From Candidatus Scatomorpha stercorigallinarum (GTDB lineage Bacteria; Bacillota_A; Clostridia; Oscillospirales; Oscillospiraceae): a DNA stretch of 7,387 nucleotides. The position numbers and the translations under genes are program-made. The stretch spans positions 1-7,387 of the forward strand of contig DVOV01000174.1 of assembly GCA_018713375.1 (NCBI GenBank), given 5' to 3'. The notes under the pieces are model-generated. The model was not told where the DNA came from. It worked only from the letters and a program-made list of their open reading frames with translations, and ran no database searches. Numbering within the stretch: position 1 is the stretch's first letter; every line of letters starts with the position of its first letter. Positions 1 through 6,284 of this stretch are shown here, one piece after another.

Positions 1-24
1 CCAAAGCGGTTTTCTCTTTGGAGT

Positions 25-66
25 CTGAGGGGTTTCTTTTTGACAAGACAAAAAGAAACCCCTCAG
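25..66. repeat. Perfect 18-bp inverted repeat (long hairpin) downstream of the cytidylate kinase-like gene
   Basis: Arm 25-42 (CTGAGGGGTTTCTTTTTG) is the exact reverse complement of arm 49-66, with a 6-base loop (ACAAGA) at 43-48; bases 24 and 67 add a possible G-U pair. Looser inverted repeats flank it: GAGTCTG at 21-27 against CAGACTC at 109-115, and CCAAAG at 1-6 against CTTTGG at 16-21. It lies about 105 bases past the leftward kinase stop, so it could end that transcript or one entering from the left. It is not a textbook terminator, because no U-run follows the stem on either strand; the U-rich stretch is inside the stem. A dispersed intergenic dyad is the alternative. The dyad is certain; its role is inference. 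Confidence 0.7.
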
Positions 67-169
67 GAAAATCGTGGGTTGATTTGGTTAAGTAAGTCGA
101 TTATATTACAGACTCAGAGGGGCGCGGGCCGCAGGCAACTGCATCCAAACGCAGTTTGGCGCAGCCTGG
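67..169. other. Gene-free spacer downstream of the kinase, with small dyads
   Basis: No coding region is apparent. The part next to the hairpin (67-110) is AT-rich, and the part next to the kinase stop is GC-rich. Two mutually exclusive small stems can be drawn just past the kinase stop: CCAAAC 145-150 with GTTTGG 154-159, and AACTGC 137-142 with GCAGTT 151-156. Neither is followed by a convincing U-tract in the leftward direction. Confidence 0.4.
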
Positions 170-775
170 TCAGAGCATGTGTGCCGCATCGACGATGATA
201 TCGACGCATTTTTCAATGCCCAGGCGGCTGGAATCGAGGCAGATGTGGAAATTATCCGCGGCGCCCCAGTTGTGGCCGGTGTAGTGGCGGTAATAGGCGC
301 GGCGCTTGTCGTCCTTTTCCTTCAGGCGCTTCTCGGGCGAATCGGTGCGCTCGCCATAGAGGCGCACGATGCGGTCCGCACGGAAGGCCTTGTCGGCGTG
401 GATGAAGGTGTGCAGGCAGTCGTCGCGGTCGCGCAGCGTGTAGTCCGAGCAGCGGCCGACGATGACACAGTTGCCCTTGGCGGCCAGGTCGCGGATGATG
501 TTGTTCTGGATGATGAACAGCTGGTCGGACATGGGCAGCGAGCCGTTGCGCCCGGCGGCGGCGTTCATCGCCCAGCTGAACAGGAAGCTGTTGGTGGAGC
601 AGGCGTATTCGCCGCTCTCCAGTATGTAGCTCTCCGCCAGGCCGCTCTCGGCGGCGATCTTCCGCACCAGTTCCTTGTCGTAGAATTCCCAGCCCATGCG
701 CTCGGCCACCAGGCGGCCCACCGTGCGGCCTCCGCTGCCGAACTGCCGGCTGATGGTTATCACTTTGACGCTCAT
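170..775 (-). CDS. Cytidylate kinase-like family protein (P-loop NMP kinase fold)
   Basis: This 201-residue protein matches the cytidylate kinase-like family common in Clostridia (Pfam Cytidylate_kin2 type). The start fits the family pattern: a beta strand leading to ITISRQFGSGGRTVG (residues 6-20), a glycine-rich phosphate-binding loop in which the usual Walker Lys is Arg17. This is followed by the LAERMGWEFYDKELV-like segment, a central NCVIVGRCSDY strand, and an Arg/Lys-rich lid around residues 145-170 (EKRLKEKDDKRRAYYRHYTG). The expected activity is phosphate transfer from ATP to a nucleoside monophosphate in the cytosol, but the substrate of this subfamily is not secure; housekeeping Cmk proteins are longer. 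The ATG at 775 is preceded by AAGGAGG at 7-base spacing. It is monocistronic as seen here and divergent from the CarD-family gene. Family assignment is firm, substrate is not. Confidence 0.9.
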   Translation of the reverse strand: MSVKVITISRQFGSGGRTVGRLVAERMGWEFYDKELVRKIAAESGLAESYILESGEYACSTNSFLFSWAMNAAAGRNGSLPMSDQLFIIQNNIIRDLAAKGNCVIVGRCSDYTLRDRDDCLHTFIHADKAFRADRIVRLYGERTDSPEKRLKEKDDKRRAYYRHYTGHNWGAADNFHICLDSSRLGIEKCVDIIVDAAHML

Positions 776-829
776 CGCTGTCCCTCCTTGCTGCCGCCCG
801 CGGACGGCGTTTTGTTCTTTACCACTGCC

Positions 830-838
830 ATTATATCA
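830..838 (-). promoter_or_regulatory. Extended -10 promoter for the cytidylate kinase-like gene
   Basis: On the minus strand this reads TGATATAAT: a consensus -10 hexamer TATAAT (830-835) with the upstream TG of an extended -10 element. The -35 position (853-858, GTGCAA) matches the consensus poorly, which is usual for extended -10 promoters. Transcription would begin near 823, leaving a leader of roughly 48 bases before the ATG at 775. Confidence 0.65.
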
Positions 839-900
839 CATCCGCGAGCGCTTTGCACGGCAAATCGCGGCAAAATTTCGCCAGCGCGTGAAAAAAGCCC

Positions 901-929
901 TTACATTTCGGCTAAAACCGTGCTAAAAT
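901..929 (+). promoter_or_regulatory. Sigma-A-type promoter for the CarD-family gene
   Basis: TTACAT (901-906) and TAAAAT (924-929) are separated by exactly 17 bases and point toward the CarD-family start at 979. The predicted start near 936 gives a leader of about 43 bases. The promoter is back-to-back with the extended -10 of the divergent kinase gene; the two -10 boxes are about 90 bases apart. Seen by eye, not tested. Confidence 0.65.
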
Positions 930-978
930 ATAGATAAAGAAGATTTTTCGGCCAGTAAAGAAGGTATGAGGCGGTAAA

Positions 979-1479
979 ATGTACAAAAATGGAGAATTGA
1001 TATTTTATGGCGGCACCGGCGTCTGCCGCGTGGAGGGGACGGAGACGCGCCCGGACAAGGGCGGCGCAAGGGAGTACTACATCCTCAAGCCCATCTGCCA
1101 GTCCGGCACCATCTACATCCCTGTGGACACGCAGGTCTATATGCGCCCCGTCATCTCGCGGGAGGAGGCCGAGCGGCTGATCGACGCCATCCCCGGCGTC
1201 AAGGCGGAGGAGATACACGAGCGCAGTTTCACCCAGCTGGCCGCGCACTATGAGCAGCTCATCGCCCGGCACGACTGCGATTCCCTGCTGCAGCTGCTGG
1301 TGTCCATCCGCGCCAAAAAGCGCTACGCCGAGAGCTGCGGCCGCAAATTCGGCCAGATCGACACGCGTTATCTCAAGCGCGCGGAGACGCTGTTCTTCGG
1401 CGAGCTCTCCGCCGCGCTGGACATCGACTACGACAGCGTCGAGCCCTACATAGCCAAGCGCCTGGCGGATAAGCAGTAA
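979..1479 (+). CDS. CarD-family transcriptional regulator
   Basis: The 166-residue protein has the CarD/CdnL layout. Residues 1-55 form a Tudor-like RNA-polymerase-interaction domain, opening with NGELIFYGGTGVCRVEGTE and continuing through YYILKPI and TIYIPVDTQVYMRPVIS. Residues 60-166 form an all-helical C-terminal domain. CarD-type proteins bind the beta subunit of RNA polymerase and stabilise open promoter complexes; in Clostridia they occur as one or several short stand-alone paralogues whose targets are mostly unknown. The C-terminal segment KRYAESCGRKFGQIDTRYLKRAETLFFGELSAAL is typical of these. The ATG at 979 is preceded by GAGG at 7-base spacing. A strong hairpin follows the stop, so it is probably transcribed alone. 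It is not evidently linked in function to its neighbours. Which regulon it serves cannot be read from the sequence. Confidence 0.9.
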   Translation: MYKNGELIFYGGTGVCRVEGTETRPDKGGAREYYILKPICQSGTIYIPVDTQVYMRPVISREEAERLIDAIPGVKAEEIHERSFTQLAAHYEQLIARHDCDSLLQLLVSIRAKKRYAESCGRKFGQIDTRYLKRAETLFFGELSAALDIDYDSVEPYIAKRLADKQ

Positions 1480-1496
1480 ACGCGCAAAACGGCAAA

Positions 1497-1527
1497 GCCC
1501 GGCGGGACCGTAAAGGTCCCGCCGGGC
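1497..1527. terminator. Hairpin terminator between convergent CarD-family gene and manA
   Basis: GCCCGGCGGGACC (1497-1509) pairs perfectly with 1515-1527 around a 5-base loop (GTAAA), giving a 13-bp GC-rich stem. On the plus strand it is followed by GCTTTTCATGCTTTT, and on the minus strand by TTTGCCGTTTT, so modest U-tracts lie on both sides. It begins 17 bases past the CarD stop and lies 14 bases past the manA stop, as expected of a shared bidirectional terminator. Confidence 0.85.
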
Positions 1528-1541
1528 GCTTTTCATGCTTT

Positions 1542-2475
1542 TCAGACGTGCGAGGCGATGAGCTCCATCTTCCCCGCGAGCTTCAGTTCGCCATAGCCGG
1601 CCGGGACCACCAGGTGCGTCCCCGCCTTCACGGGCAGGCCGTCGATCTCGCCCTCGCCGGCGATGACGCTCACATCGATGAAGGGCTCGTCCCAGCCGAG
1701 CTCCGCCGCGCCGTCGAGCGCGACGTGATAGACGGCATAATACTTGCACCTCACCAGGCGCGTGACCTCGGCCCCGCCCACGGCGCACCTCGCGCTCCGG
1801 TGTGTGCGCAACGAAAGGCACGGTGGCCACGGCGATGCTCTGCTCGATGTGCAGCGGCCGCGGCTTGCCGTTTTCCAGCCGCCCGTAGTCGTAGAAGCGG
1901 TAGGTGACGTCGCTGCTCTGCTGCGTCTCCAGTATCATGGTGCCGCCCTTGATGGCGTGTACGCAGCCGGGGTCTATCTGGAAGAAATCGCCCCTGTGCA
2001 CGGGCACCTCGCGCAGCAGCTCGTCCCAGCGGCCCTGCTCCACCTTTTCGCGCAGTTCCTCGCGCGTGGCGCAGTTGTGGCCGATGATGATGGTCGCCCC
2101 CGGGTCGCAGTCGAGGACATACCAGCACTCCGTCTTGCCCAGGGAGCCGTTCTCGTGCTCGGCGGCGTATTTATCGTCCGGGTGCACCTGCACGCTGAGG
2201 TCGTCGCGGGCGTCGATGATCTTGATGAGCAGGGGGAACACATCTCCCTTCAGGCCGCCGAAGAGCTCGCGGTGCGTCCGCCAGAGGGAACCCATCGTCT
2301 GCCCCTCCCACTCGCCGAGCATCGGGCAGTCGCCGTTCTTGTGCGCGCTGATGGCCCAGCACTCGCCGGTGTGCGCGCTCGGTATGTCGTAACCGTAGAC
2401 GGAGCGCATCCGCTCCCCGCCCCAGATCTTCTCGTGGAAAAGCGGCTGCGGCCGCAGAAGGCGTTCAGACTTCAT
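1542..2475 (-). pseudogene. manA: Mannose-6-phosphate isomerase, class I (short form), frameshifted
   Basis: This cupin enzyme interconverts mannose-6-phosphate and fructose-6-phosphate in the cytosol. The first ~230 codons read from the ATG at 2475 and carry the full zinc site: QVHPDD (Gln96, His98), KTECWY (Glu116) and CVHAI (His173), plus the conserved TYRFYDYGR with Arg193. The C-terminal ~80 codons, with the family's closing cupin strands and the end KMELIASHV, lie in a different frame ending at 1542. The switch is near 1785-1811. The span is 934 bases, one more than 311 codons, so one extra base (or two missing) restores a 310-residue protein, close to the usual length of B. subtilis-type ManA. 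Left uncorrected, translation runs into Arg-rich nonsense down to 901. AAGGAGG lies 6 bases before the ATG, and the start overlaps the end of the fructokinase gene by 11 bases. Identity is firm. Whether the shift is a real lesion or an assembly error is open. Confidence 0.88.
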
Positions 2476-3358
2476 GCCGCGCCTCCTTCCGGGCCTGCGC
2501 GCCCAGCACCAGGCAGCCGATGATGCCCTGCCTGCCGTCCAGCGCGCTGGGCACGATGTAGCTGTCCAGGTCGTTCAGCCCCTTGCCCTGGATGTAGCCG
2601 CAGAGCTGGCGGCTGACCTCCGCGCGTATCAGCGGCAGCAGCTGCTTCTGGTTCATCACGCCGCCGCCGAACACGATGCGCTCGGGGGAGATGGTGTAGA
2701 TATAGCTGCACACCGCCTGGCCCAGGTAATAGGCCTCCAGCGCCCAGACGGCCTCGCAGTCGGCCAGCTCGGCGGGGCTGCGGCCCCAGCGGCTCTCGAT
2801 GGCCGGCCCGCTGGCCAGGCCCTCCAGGCAGCTGCCGTGATAGGGGCAGATGCCGCGCACCATGGGGTCGTCCGCGCGGCGGTTGACGGGTATGTGCCCG
2901 CACTCGGGGTGGATCATGCCGTGGTGCGGCTTGCCGCCCACGATGATGCCCACGCCGATGCCCGTGCCGACGGTGATGTACATGCTGCAGTCGAGCCCCT
3001 GTGTGCAGCCGAGGGCGGCCTCGCCCAGGGCGGCGGCGTTCACGTCCGTGTCGATGCCCACGGGCACGCCCAGCTCCTCGCCCAGCACGCGCATGATGGG
3101 GTAGTTCCGCCAGCGCAGCTTGGGCGTGGTGGTGATGCTTCCGTAGGACGGCGAGGACCGGTCAAGGTCCAGCAGCCCGAAGCAGCCGACGCCCAGCGCG
3201 TCGATGTCCTTCCCGCGGAAGAATTCCAGTATCTGAGGCATGCAGCGTGACGGCTCCGTGGTCGGTATGCTCACCTGCTCCACGACGCTCCCGTCCTCGC
3301 GCCCCACGGCGCACACCATTTTTGTGCCGCCGGCCTCCAGTGCTCCCAAATAAGCCAC
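2465..3358 (-). CDS. ROK-family fructokinase-like sugar kinase
   Basis: The 297-residue protein resembles B. subtilis YdhR/GmuE and ScrK-type fructokinases of the ROK family, which phosphorylate fructose (sometimes mannose) with ATP to the 6-phosphate. Visible motifs are the N-terminal phosphate loop LGALEAGGTKMVCAVG (residues 4-19), catalytic Asp105 in DTDVNAAALGE, the ATP-site TVGTGIGVGI (129-138), and a zinc-binding cluster with His155, Cys171, His174 and Cys177 (HPECGHI...CPYHGSCLEG). FGGGVMNQ near residue 235 is the second glycine-rich nucleotide loop. I chose the GTG at 3358 because the protein then begins just before the phosphate loop and AGGGG sits 7 bases upstream; an in-frame opening reaches 3430 but adds non-family sequence. 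The gene precedes and overlaps manA by 11 bases, so the two are probably co-translated for fructose and mannose use. Sugar preference is inferred from family and neighbour. Confidence 0.92.
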   Translation of the reverse strand: MAYLGALEAGGTKMVCAVGREDGSVVEQVSIPTTEPSRCMPQILEFFRGKDIDALGVGCFGLLDLDRSSPSYGSITTTPKLRWRNYPIMRVLGEELGVPVGIDTDVNAAALGEAALGCTQGLDCSMYITVGTGIGVGIIVGGKPHHGMIHPECGHIPVNRRADDPMVRGICPYHGSCLEGLASGPAIESRWGRSPAELADCEAVWALEAYYLGQAVCSYIYTISPERIVFGGGVMNQKQLLPLIRAEVSRQLCGYIQGKGLNDLDSYIVPSALDGRQGIIGCLVLGAQARKEARHEV

Positions 3359-3589
3359 GAGACATCCCCTGCCTTCTTTTTTTGTGCTTGCTTTTGACCC
3401 TAAGCTATCACAGCGGAGGGGGCGGCACAATTCCGTAAAGGAAACTTATAAGTATGGACAGGGTAGATTCTTACGTTTTAATACCTGTTTTAATCCTTTG
3501 CATACTGGTTTGTCTCCGCTAAGTTTCCAAAAAATAATATCGATTCTGCTCATTTAAGTATAGAAAGGATATATTTGTGTTGAGCATTC
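3359..3589. promoter_or_regulatory. Divergent AT-rich control region between sugar-kinase and sensor operons
   Basis: No coding region is apparent. Base composition drops sharply in GC between about 3430 and 3620. Visible elements are a perfect 10-bp palindrome ACTTATAAGT at 3444-3453, and a direct repeat GTTTTAAT at 3475-3482 and 3487-3494, spaced 12 bases start to start. TAAGTAT also occurs at 3449-3455 and again at 3555-3561. The leftward sugar-kinase promoter should lie here, but I could not find a convincing -35/-10 pair; TATAAG on the minus strand at 3445-3450 is a possible -10 without a good -35. The direct repeats are of the size and spacing an AraC-type regulator could use, which is inference. 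Confidence 0.45.
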
Positions 3590-3618
3590 TTGTGTGCAAC
3601 GGAAAATAATTGTATAAT
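3590..3618 (+). promoter_or_regulatory. Sigma-A-type promoter for the histidine kinase operon
   Basis: TTGTGT (3590-3595) and a consensus TATAAT (3613-3618) are separated by exactly 17 bases. Transcription would begin near 3625, leaving a leader of about 124 bases before the chosen TTG start at 3749. The promoter lies inside the maximal open frame that begins at 3590, which argues against the longer reading of the kinase. Confidence 0.7.
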
Positions 3619-3725
3619 GTACGCAGAAATCGTTTGCCGCGCCGCTGTTTTTGAGCCGTCACCGCTCCTCCCGGCGCGTGTGTTCCGGGTATTTCGACCC
3701 GGGAAGGCGGCTTTTCCAGCCGGCG

Positions 3726-3746
3726 CCGGCCCAGGGGGGTGGCCGG
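3726..3746 (+). promoter_or_regulatory. Ribosome binding site in a hairpin loop, deciding the TTG start of the histidine kinase
   Basis: CCGGCC (3726-3731) can pair with GGCCGG (3741-3746), leaving a 9-base loop that contains AGGGGGG (3733-3739). The G-run is 9 bases from the TTG at 3749. A second stem, CCGGGT 3685-3690 with ACCCGG 3697-3702, and a 12-bp palindrome at 3719-3730 lie upstream in the same leader, so alternative folds are possible. The pairing is visible; any control of translation is inference. Confidence 0.4.
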
Positions 3747-3748
3747 GC

Positions 3749-5503
3749 TTGAGTGCGAGACCGAATCGCTATTTCCTCGATCTGCGGATATACCGGCGCA
3801 CGTTCCTGGTATATCTCCTGATCGTGATGCTCCTGATAACGGGGGTCTTTGCCGCGCTCATCGTGGTGTCGCGCGGCATGGGGCTGCGCTTTTTTTCCTC
3901 GGAGGCCAACAGCTCCTACATGCTGCTCGAGCAGCAGCTGACGCACGTGTCGAGCTCCATCGACAGCCTGTTCGTGCGTTTATACGCCACGCCCTCCCTG
4001 CGGGAGGACTTCATGCAGTTTTTCATCTCCACGCCCAGCGAGTACACGGCCTACCGCCTGGAGCGCGGCGGCTCGGAGGACAGCTTCCTCGACGAGTGCT
4101 CCGCCCTGGTGTCGGAGACGGACTTCTGCATCACGCACATACTATATGACAGCGGGGAGCGCATCGCGGACATGGAGTACAGCCGCGAGGGCTACTCCCG
4201 CTGGCGCTCCGTCTCCGCGCAGGAGGCCGAGGGGTTCACAAAGGGCCGCCTGACGGTGGTACGGGACGTCGAATCCGCCGGCAGCGTCACCTTTGTCATC
4301 GACCCGGCGGGGCTGGTGTACGGCTACTACTGCGCCGGCGGCACGGCCGCGGCCGCGCTGGAAGTTGGCGGCGTGCTCACCGTGGTGGGGGACACGCTCT
4401 GGCAGCAGGATGTGGACTGGGACGGCCTGGTCCGCTCCGGCGCGCCGGAGCCGGGCTTCACCCGCGCCGGCGGCGGCGTGTTCTACTCCGCGCACAGCTC
4501 CTCGCTCTTCGGCTACACGCTGGTCTCCGCCGCGCCCTGGGGCGAGTATATGACCACGCCGCTGCGCGCGGCGCTCATCATCGGCCTCGCCGTGGCGGCG
4601 GGCTTCGCGGTGGTCACCATCTTCTACGCGCGCAAGTTCTCCAAGGACTCCGTGTTCATCCAGGGCATATTGCAGAGCATGTCGCGCGCCGAGTCCAGTG
4701 ATTTCACTCCCGTGGCGGTGGGCGACCGCCGGGACGAGTACGCCATGATCGCCCAGCACCTGAACAGCCTCTATGAGCACCTGCAAACGCTCATCGAGCA
4801 GCGCTACGTGCTCACCATCAGCCAGCAGCGGGCGGAGATACAGCGCCTGAGCGCGCAGCTCAACCCGCACTTCCTCTACAACACGCTGGAGAGCATCCGC
4901 CTGCGCGCGCTCAAGGAGGGCGACGCGCACCTGGCGGAGGCCACGGGCTCGCTGGGCTCGCTCTACCGCAGCATCGTCAAGACCGCCCCCGTCATCACCA
5001 TCGGCGAGGAGCTGGAGATCGCGAAAAAATACCTTGACCTGATGTGCTTCCTCGACGAGGACGGCTTTATCTACCACACGGACGTGCCGGAGGGCGCGCT
5101 CGGCCTGCCCACGCCGAAGATATGGATGCAGCCCATCATTGAGAACTTCTTCAAGCACGACTTCCACGGCACGGACGAGCTGAAGGTCGTGGTCATCAGC
5201 GGCACGGAACTGGATAGCGACGAGGCGGCCGGCCGCGGGCCCGGCTGGGACCTGGAATTCATGAGCAACCTGGGCCACATCGGCAGCGGCGAGCTCGCCG
5301 AGCTGAACGCCGCCTTCGCCGGGGCGGCGGAGGAGCCGGAGGGCGGCGGCATCGGCCTGCGCAGCGTCTGGTACCGCCTGCGGCTCTTTTACGGCGGCCG
5401 CGTTGACATGAGAATGGAAAACTGCGAGCCCTCGGGCGTCGCCCTGCACATCAGCATTTACGGGGAGGTGACGGGCAAGGATGTACCGCCTGCTGATAGT
5501 TGA
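3749..5503 (+). CDS. YesM/LytS-type sensor histidine kinase with degenerate ATP-binding G1 box
   Basis: With the TTG at 3749 the protein has 584 residues. The order is: transmembrane segment at ~19-40; extracytoplasmic sensor region of about 230 residues; second transmembrane segment at ~275-295; HAMP-like linker and coiled coil (~296-360); His_kinase domain with QLNPHFLYNTLESIR, phospho-acceptor His374; then a HATPase domain. The N box ENFFKH (Glu465, Asn466, His470) and the glycine-rich G2 segment GGGIGL (532-537) are present. The expected DxGxG G1 box is instead SNLGHIG (506-512), so the adenine-contacting Asp is missing. Family members autophosphorylate in response to extracellular sugars and signal to a YesN partner. 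The next gene is such a partner and overlaps this one by 23 bases. The maximal open frame reaches back to 3590, but the promoter and the unlike N-terminal sequence favour 3749. Family is firm; the ligand and retained kinase activity are unknown. Confidence 0.9.
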   Translation: MSARPNRYFLDLRIYRRTFLVYLLIVMLLITGVFAALIVVSRGMGLRFFSSEANSSYMLLEQQLTHVSSSIDSLFVRLYATPSLREDFMQFFISTPSEYTAYRLERGGSEDSFLDECSALVSETDFCITHILYDSGERIADMEYSREGYSRWRSVSAQEAEGFTKGRLTVVRDVESAGSVTFVIDPAGLVYGYYCAGGTAAAALEVGGVLTVVGDTLWQQDVDWDGLVRSGAPEPGFTRAGGGVFYSAHSSSLFGYTLVSAAPWGEYMTTPLRAALIIGLAVAAGFAVVTIFYARKFSKDSVFIQGILQSMSRAESSDFTPVAVGDRRDEYAMIAQHLNSLYEHLQTLIEQRYVLTISQQRAEIQRLSAQLNPHFLYNTLESIRLRALKEGDAHLAEATGSLGSLYRSIVKTAPVITIGEELEIAKKYLDLMCFLDEDGFIYHTDVPEGALGLPTPKIWMQPIIENFFKHDFHGTDELKVVVISGTELDSDEAAGRGPGWDLEFMSNLGHIGSGELAELNAAFAGAAEEPEGGGIGLRSVWYRLRLFYGGRVDMRMENCEPSGVALHISIYGEVTGKDVPPADS

Positions 5504-6284
5504 CGACGAAAAGGACATCTGCGAAAACATCAAGTACCTCATCGACTGGGAGCGCTACGGCGTGGACTGCATCATGACGGCCAACACCTTTGAGTCCGCC
5601 ATCGACATCGCCGTGGATTTCCAGCCGCACATGGCGCTGGTGGACATCAGCCTCAACGACGGCCACTGGGGCTACGACCTGGTGGAGCATCTGCGCAGCG
5701 TCTGCCGCAACACGGTCATCTGCATGATCAGCGGCTTTGACGACTTCTCCTATGTCCAGCGCAGCATGAAGGCCGGCGCCAAGGACTACCTGCTCAAGCC
5801 CATCGACGTGCGCGAGCTGACGGAATACCTCGAGCACACCATCGTCAACGACCTGCACGGCACGCTGCCCAACGCGGACGTGCCCAGCGCGGAGATCGAC
5901 CCCGTGCTCTGCCGCGAATACTCGCAGTTCTCCAAGATAACGAACAAGATCATCCTCATAGTGAAGAGCAGCTACCGCAGCTCGCTCTCGCTGACGAACA
6001 TCGCCGAGATCTTCCACATGAGCAGCAAGTACATCGGCCGCATCTTCCTGCGGGACACGGGGCTCAAGTTCTCCGAATACCTGATGGTGTACCGGATGCT
6101 GATGGCGCGCAACCTCATCGTCAACACCAAGGAGAAGATCTCCGCCATCGCCTCCAGCGTGGGCTATTCGCAGATCAACAACTTCTACGTCCACTTCAAG
6201 AGCTATTTCAACGTCTCCCCCAGCTCCCTGCGCCGCTATTCCAGCGCCGTCGGGGCCGATGAGCCGGAGGAGGAAGAGCCGTGA
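5481..6284 (+). CDS. YesN-type response regulator with AraC-family DNA-binding domain
   Basis: The 267-residue protein begins with a receiver domain (residues 2-120). It carries the acidic pair Asp8-Asp9, phospho-acceptor Asp55 in ALVDISLNDG, Ser84 in the switch position (MISGFDDF) and Lys106 in LLKPID. After a linker, residues ~152-255 form an AraC-type double helix-turn-helix: LTNIAEIFHMSSKYIGRIF for the first helix pair, and KISAIASSVGYSQINNFYVHFKSYFNVSPSSLRR for the second, which matches the family's conserved GY...F...F....G.sP..yR pattern. Single YesN proteins are often longer because of an inserted middle region; this one is a compact form. Phosphorylation by the upstream kinase would be expected to let it activate sugar-uptake genes. 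The ATG at 5481 lies within the kinase's 3' end, after GGGGAGG at 5462-5468. The acidic tail (EPEEEEP) overlaps the next gene by 4 bases. Confidence 0.93.
   Translation: MYRLLIVDDEKDICENIKYLIDWERYGVDCIMTANTFESAIDIAVDFQPHMALVDISLNDGHWGYDLVEHLRSVCRNTVICMISGFDDFSYVQRSMKAGAKDYLLKPIDVRELTEYLEHTIVNDLHGTLPNADVPSAEIDPVLCREYSQFSKITNKIILIVKSSYRSSLSLTNIAEIFHMSSKYIGRIFLRDTGLKFSEYLMVYRMLMARNLIVNTKEKISAIASSVGYSQINNFYVHFKSYFNVSPSSLRRYSSAVGADEPEEEEP

Noticed and set aside
179..937. Long plus-strand open frame opposite the cytidylate kinase-like gene
   Set aside because: It is an Ala/Val-rich antisense shadow of a gene with clear family motifs, typical of high-GC DNA.
901..1541. Continuation of the manA reading frame far past its normal end, giving a 524-residue product
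   Set aside because: Beyond about residue 230 it is Arg-rich, antisense to the CarD-family gene, and lacks the family's C-terminal strands, which are found intact in another frame.
1780..1815. Programmed ribosomal frameshift in manA
   Set aside because: No slippery run, stop codon in the first frame, or stimulatory structure is visible at the junction, and class I ManA is not known to use recoding.
3359..3430. N-terminal extension of the ROK kinase to 3430
   Set aside because: The extra residues have no family counterpart, and the GTG at 3358 has a well-spaced ribosome binding site just before the phosphate loop.
3590..3748. N-terminal extension of the histidine kinase to 3590 or to the ATG at 3617
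   Set aside because: This stretch contains the predicted promoter TTGTGT-17-TATAAT, and the extra residues precede the first transmembrane segment without family similarity.
4142..5542. Long minus-strand open frame opposite the histidine kinase
   Set aside because: Composition is that of an antisense shadow, with no recognisable domain, while the plus strand carries complete kinase motifs.
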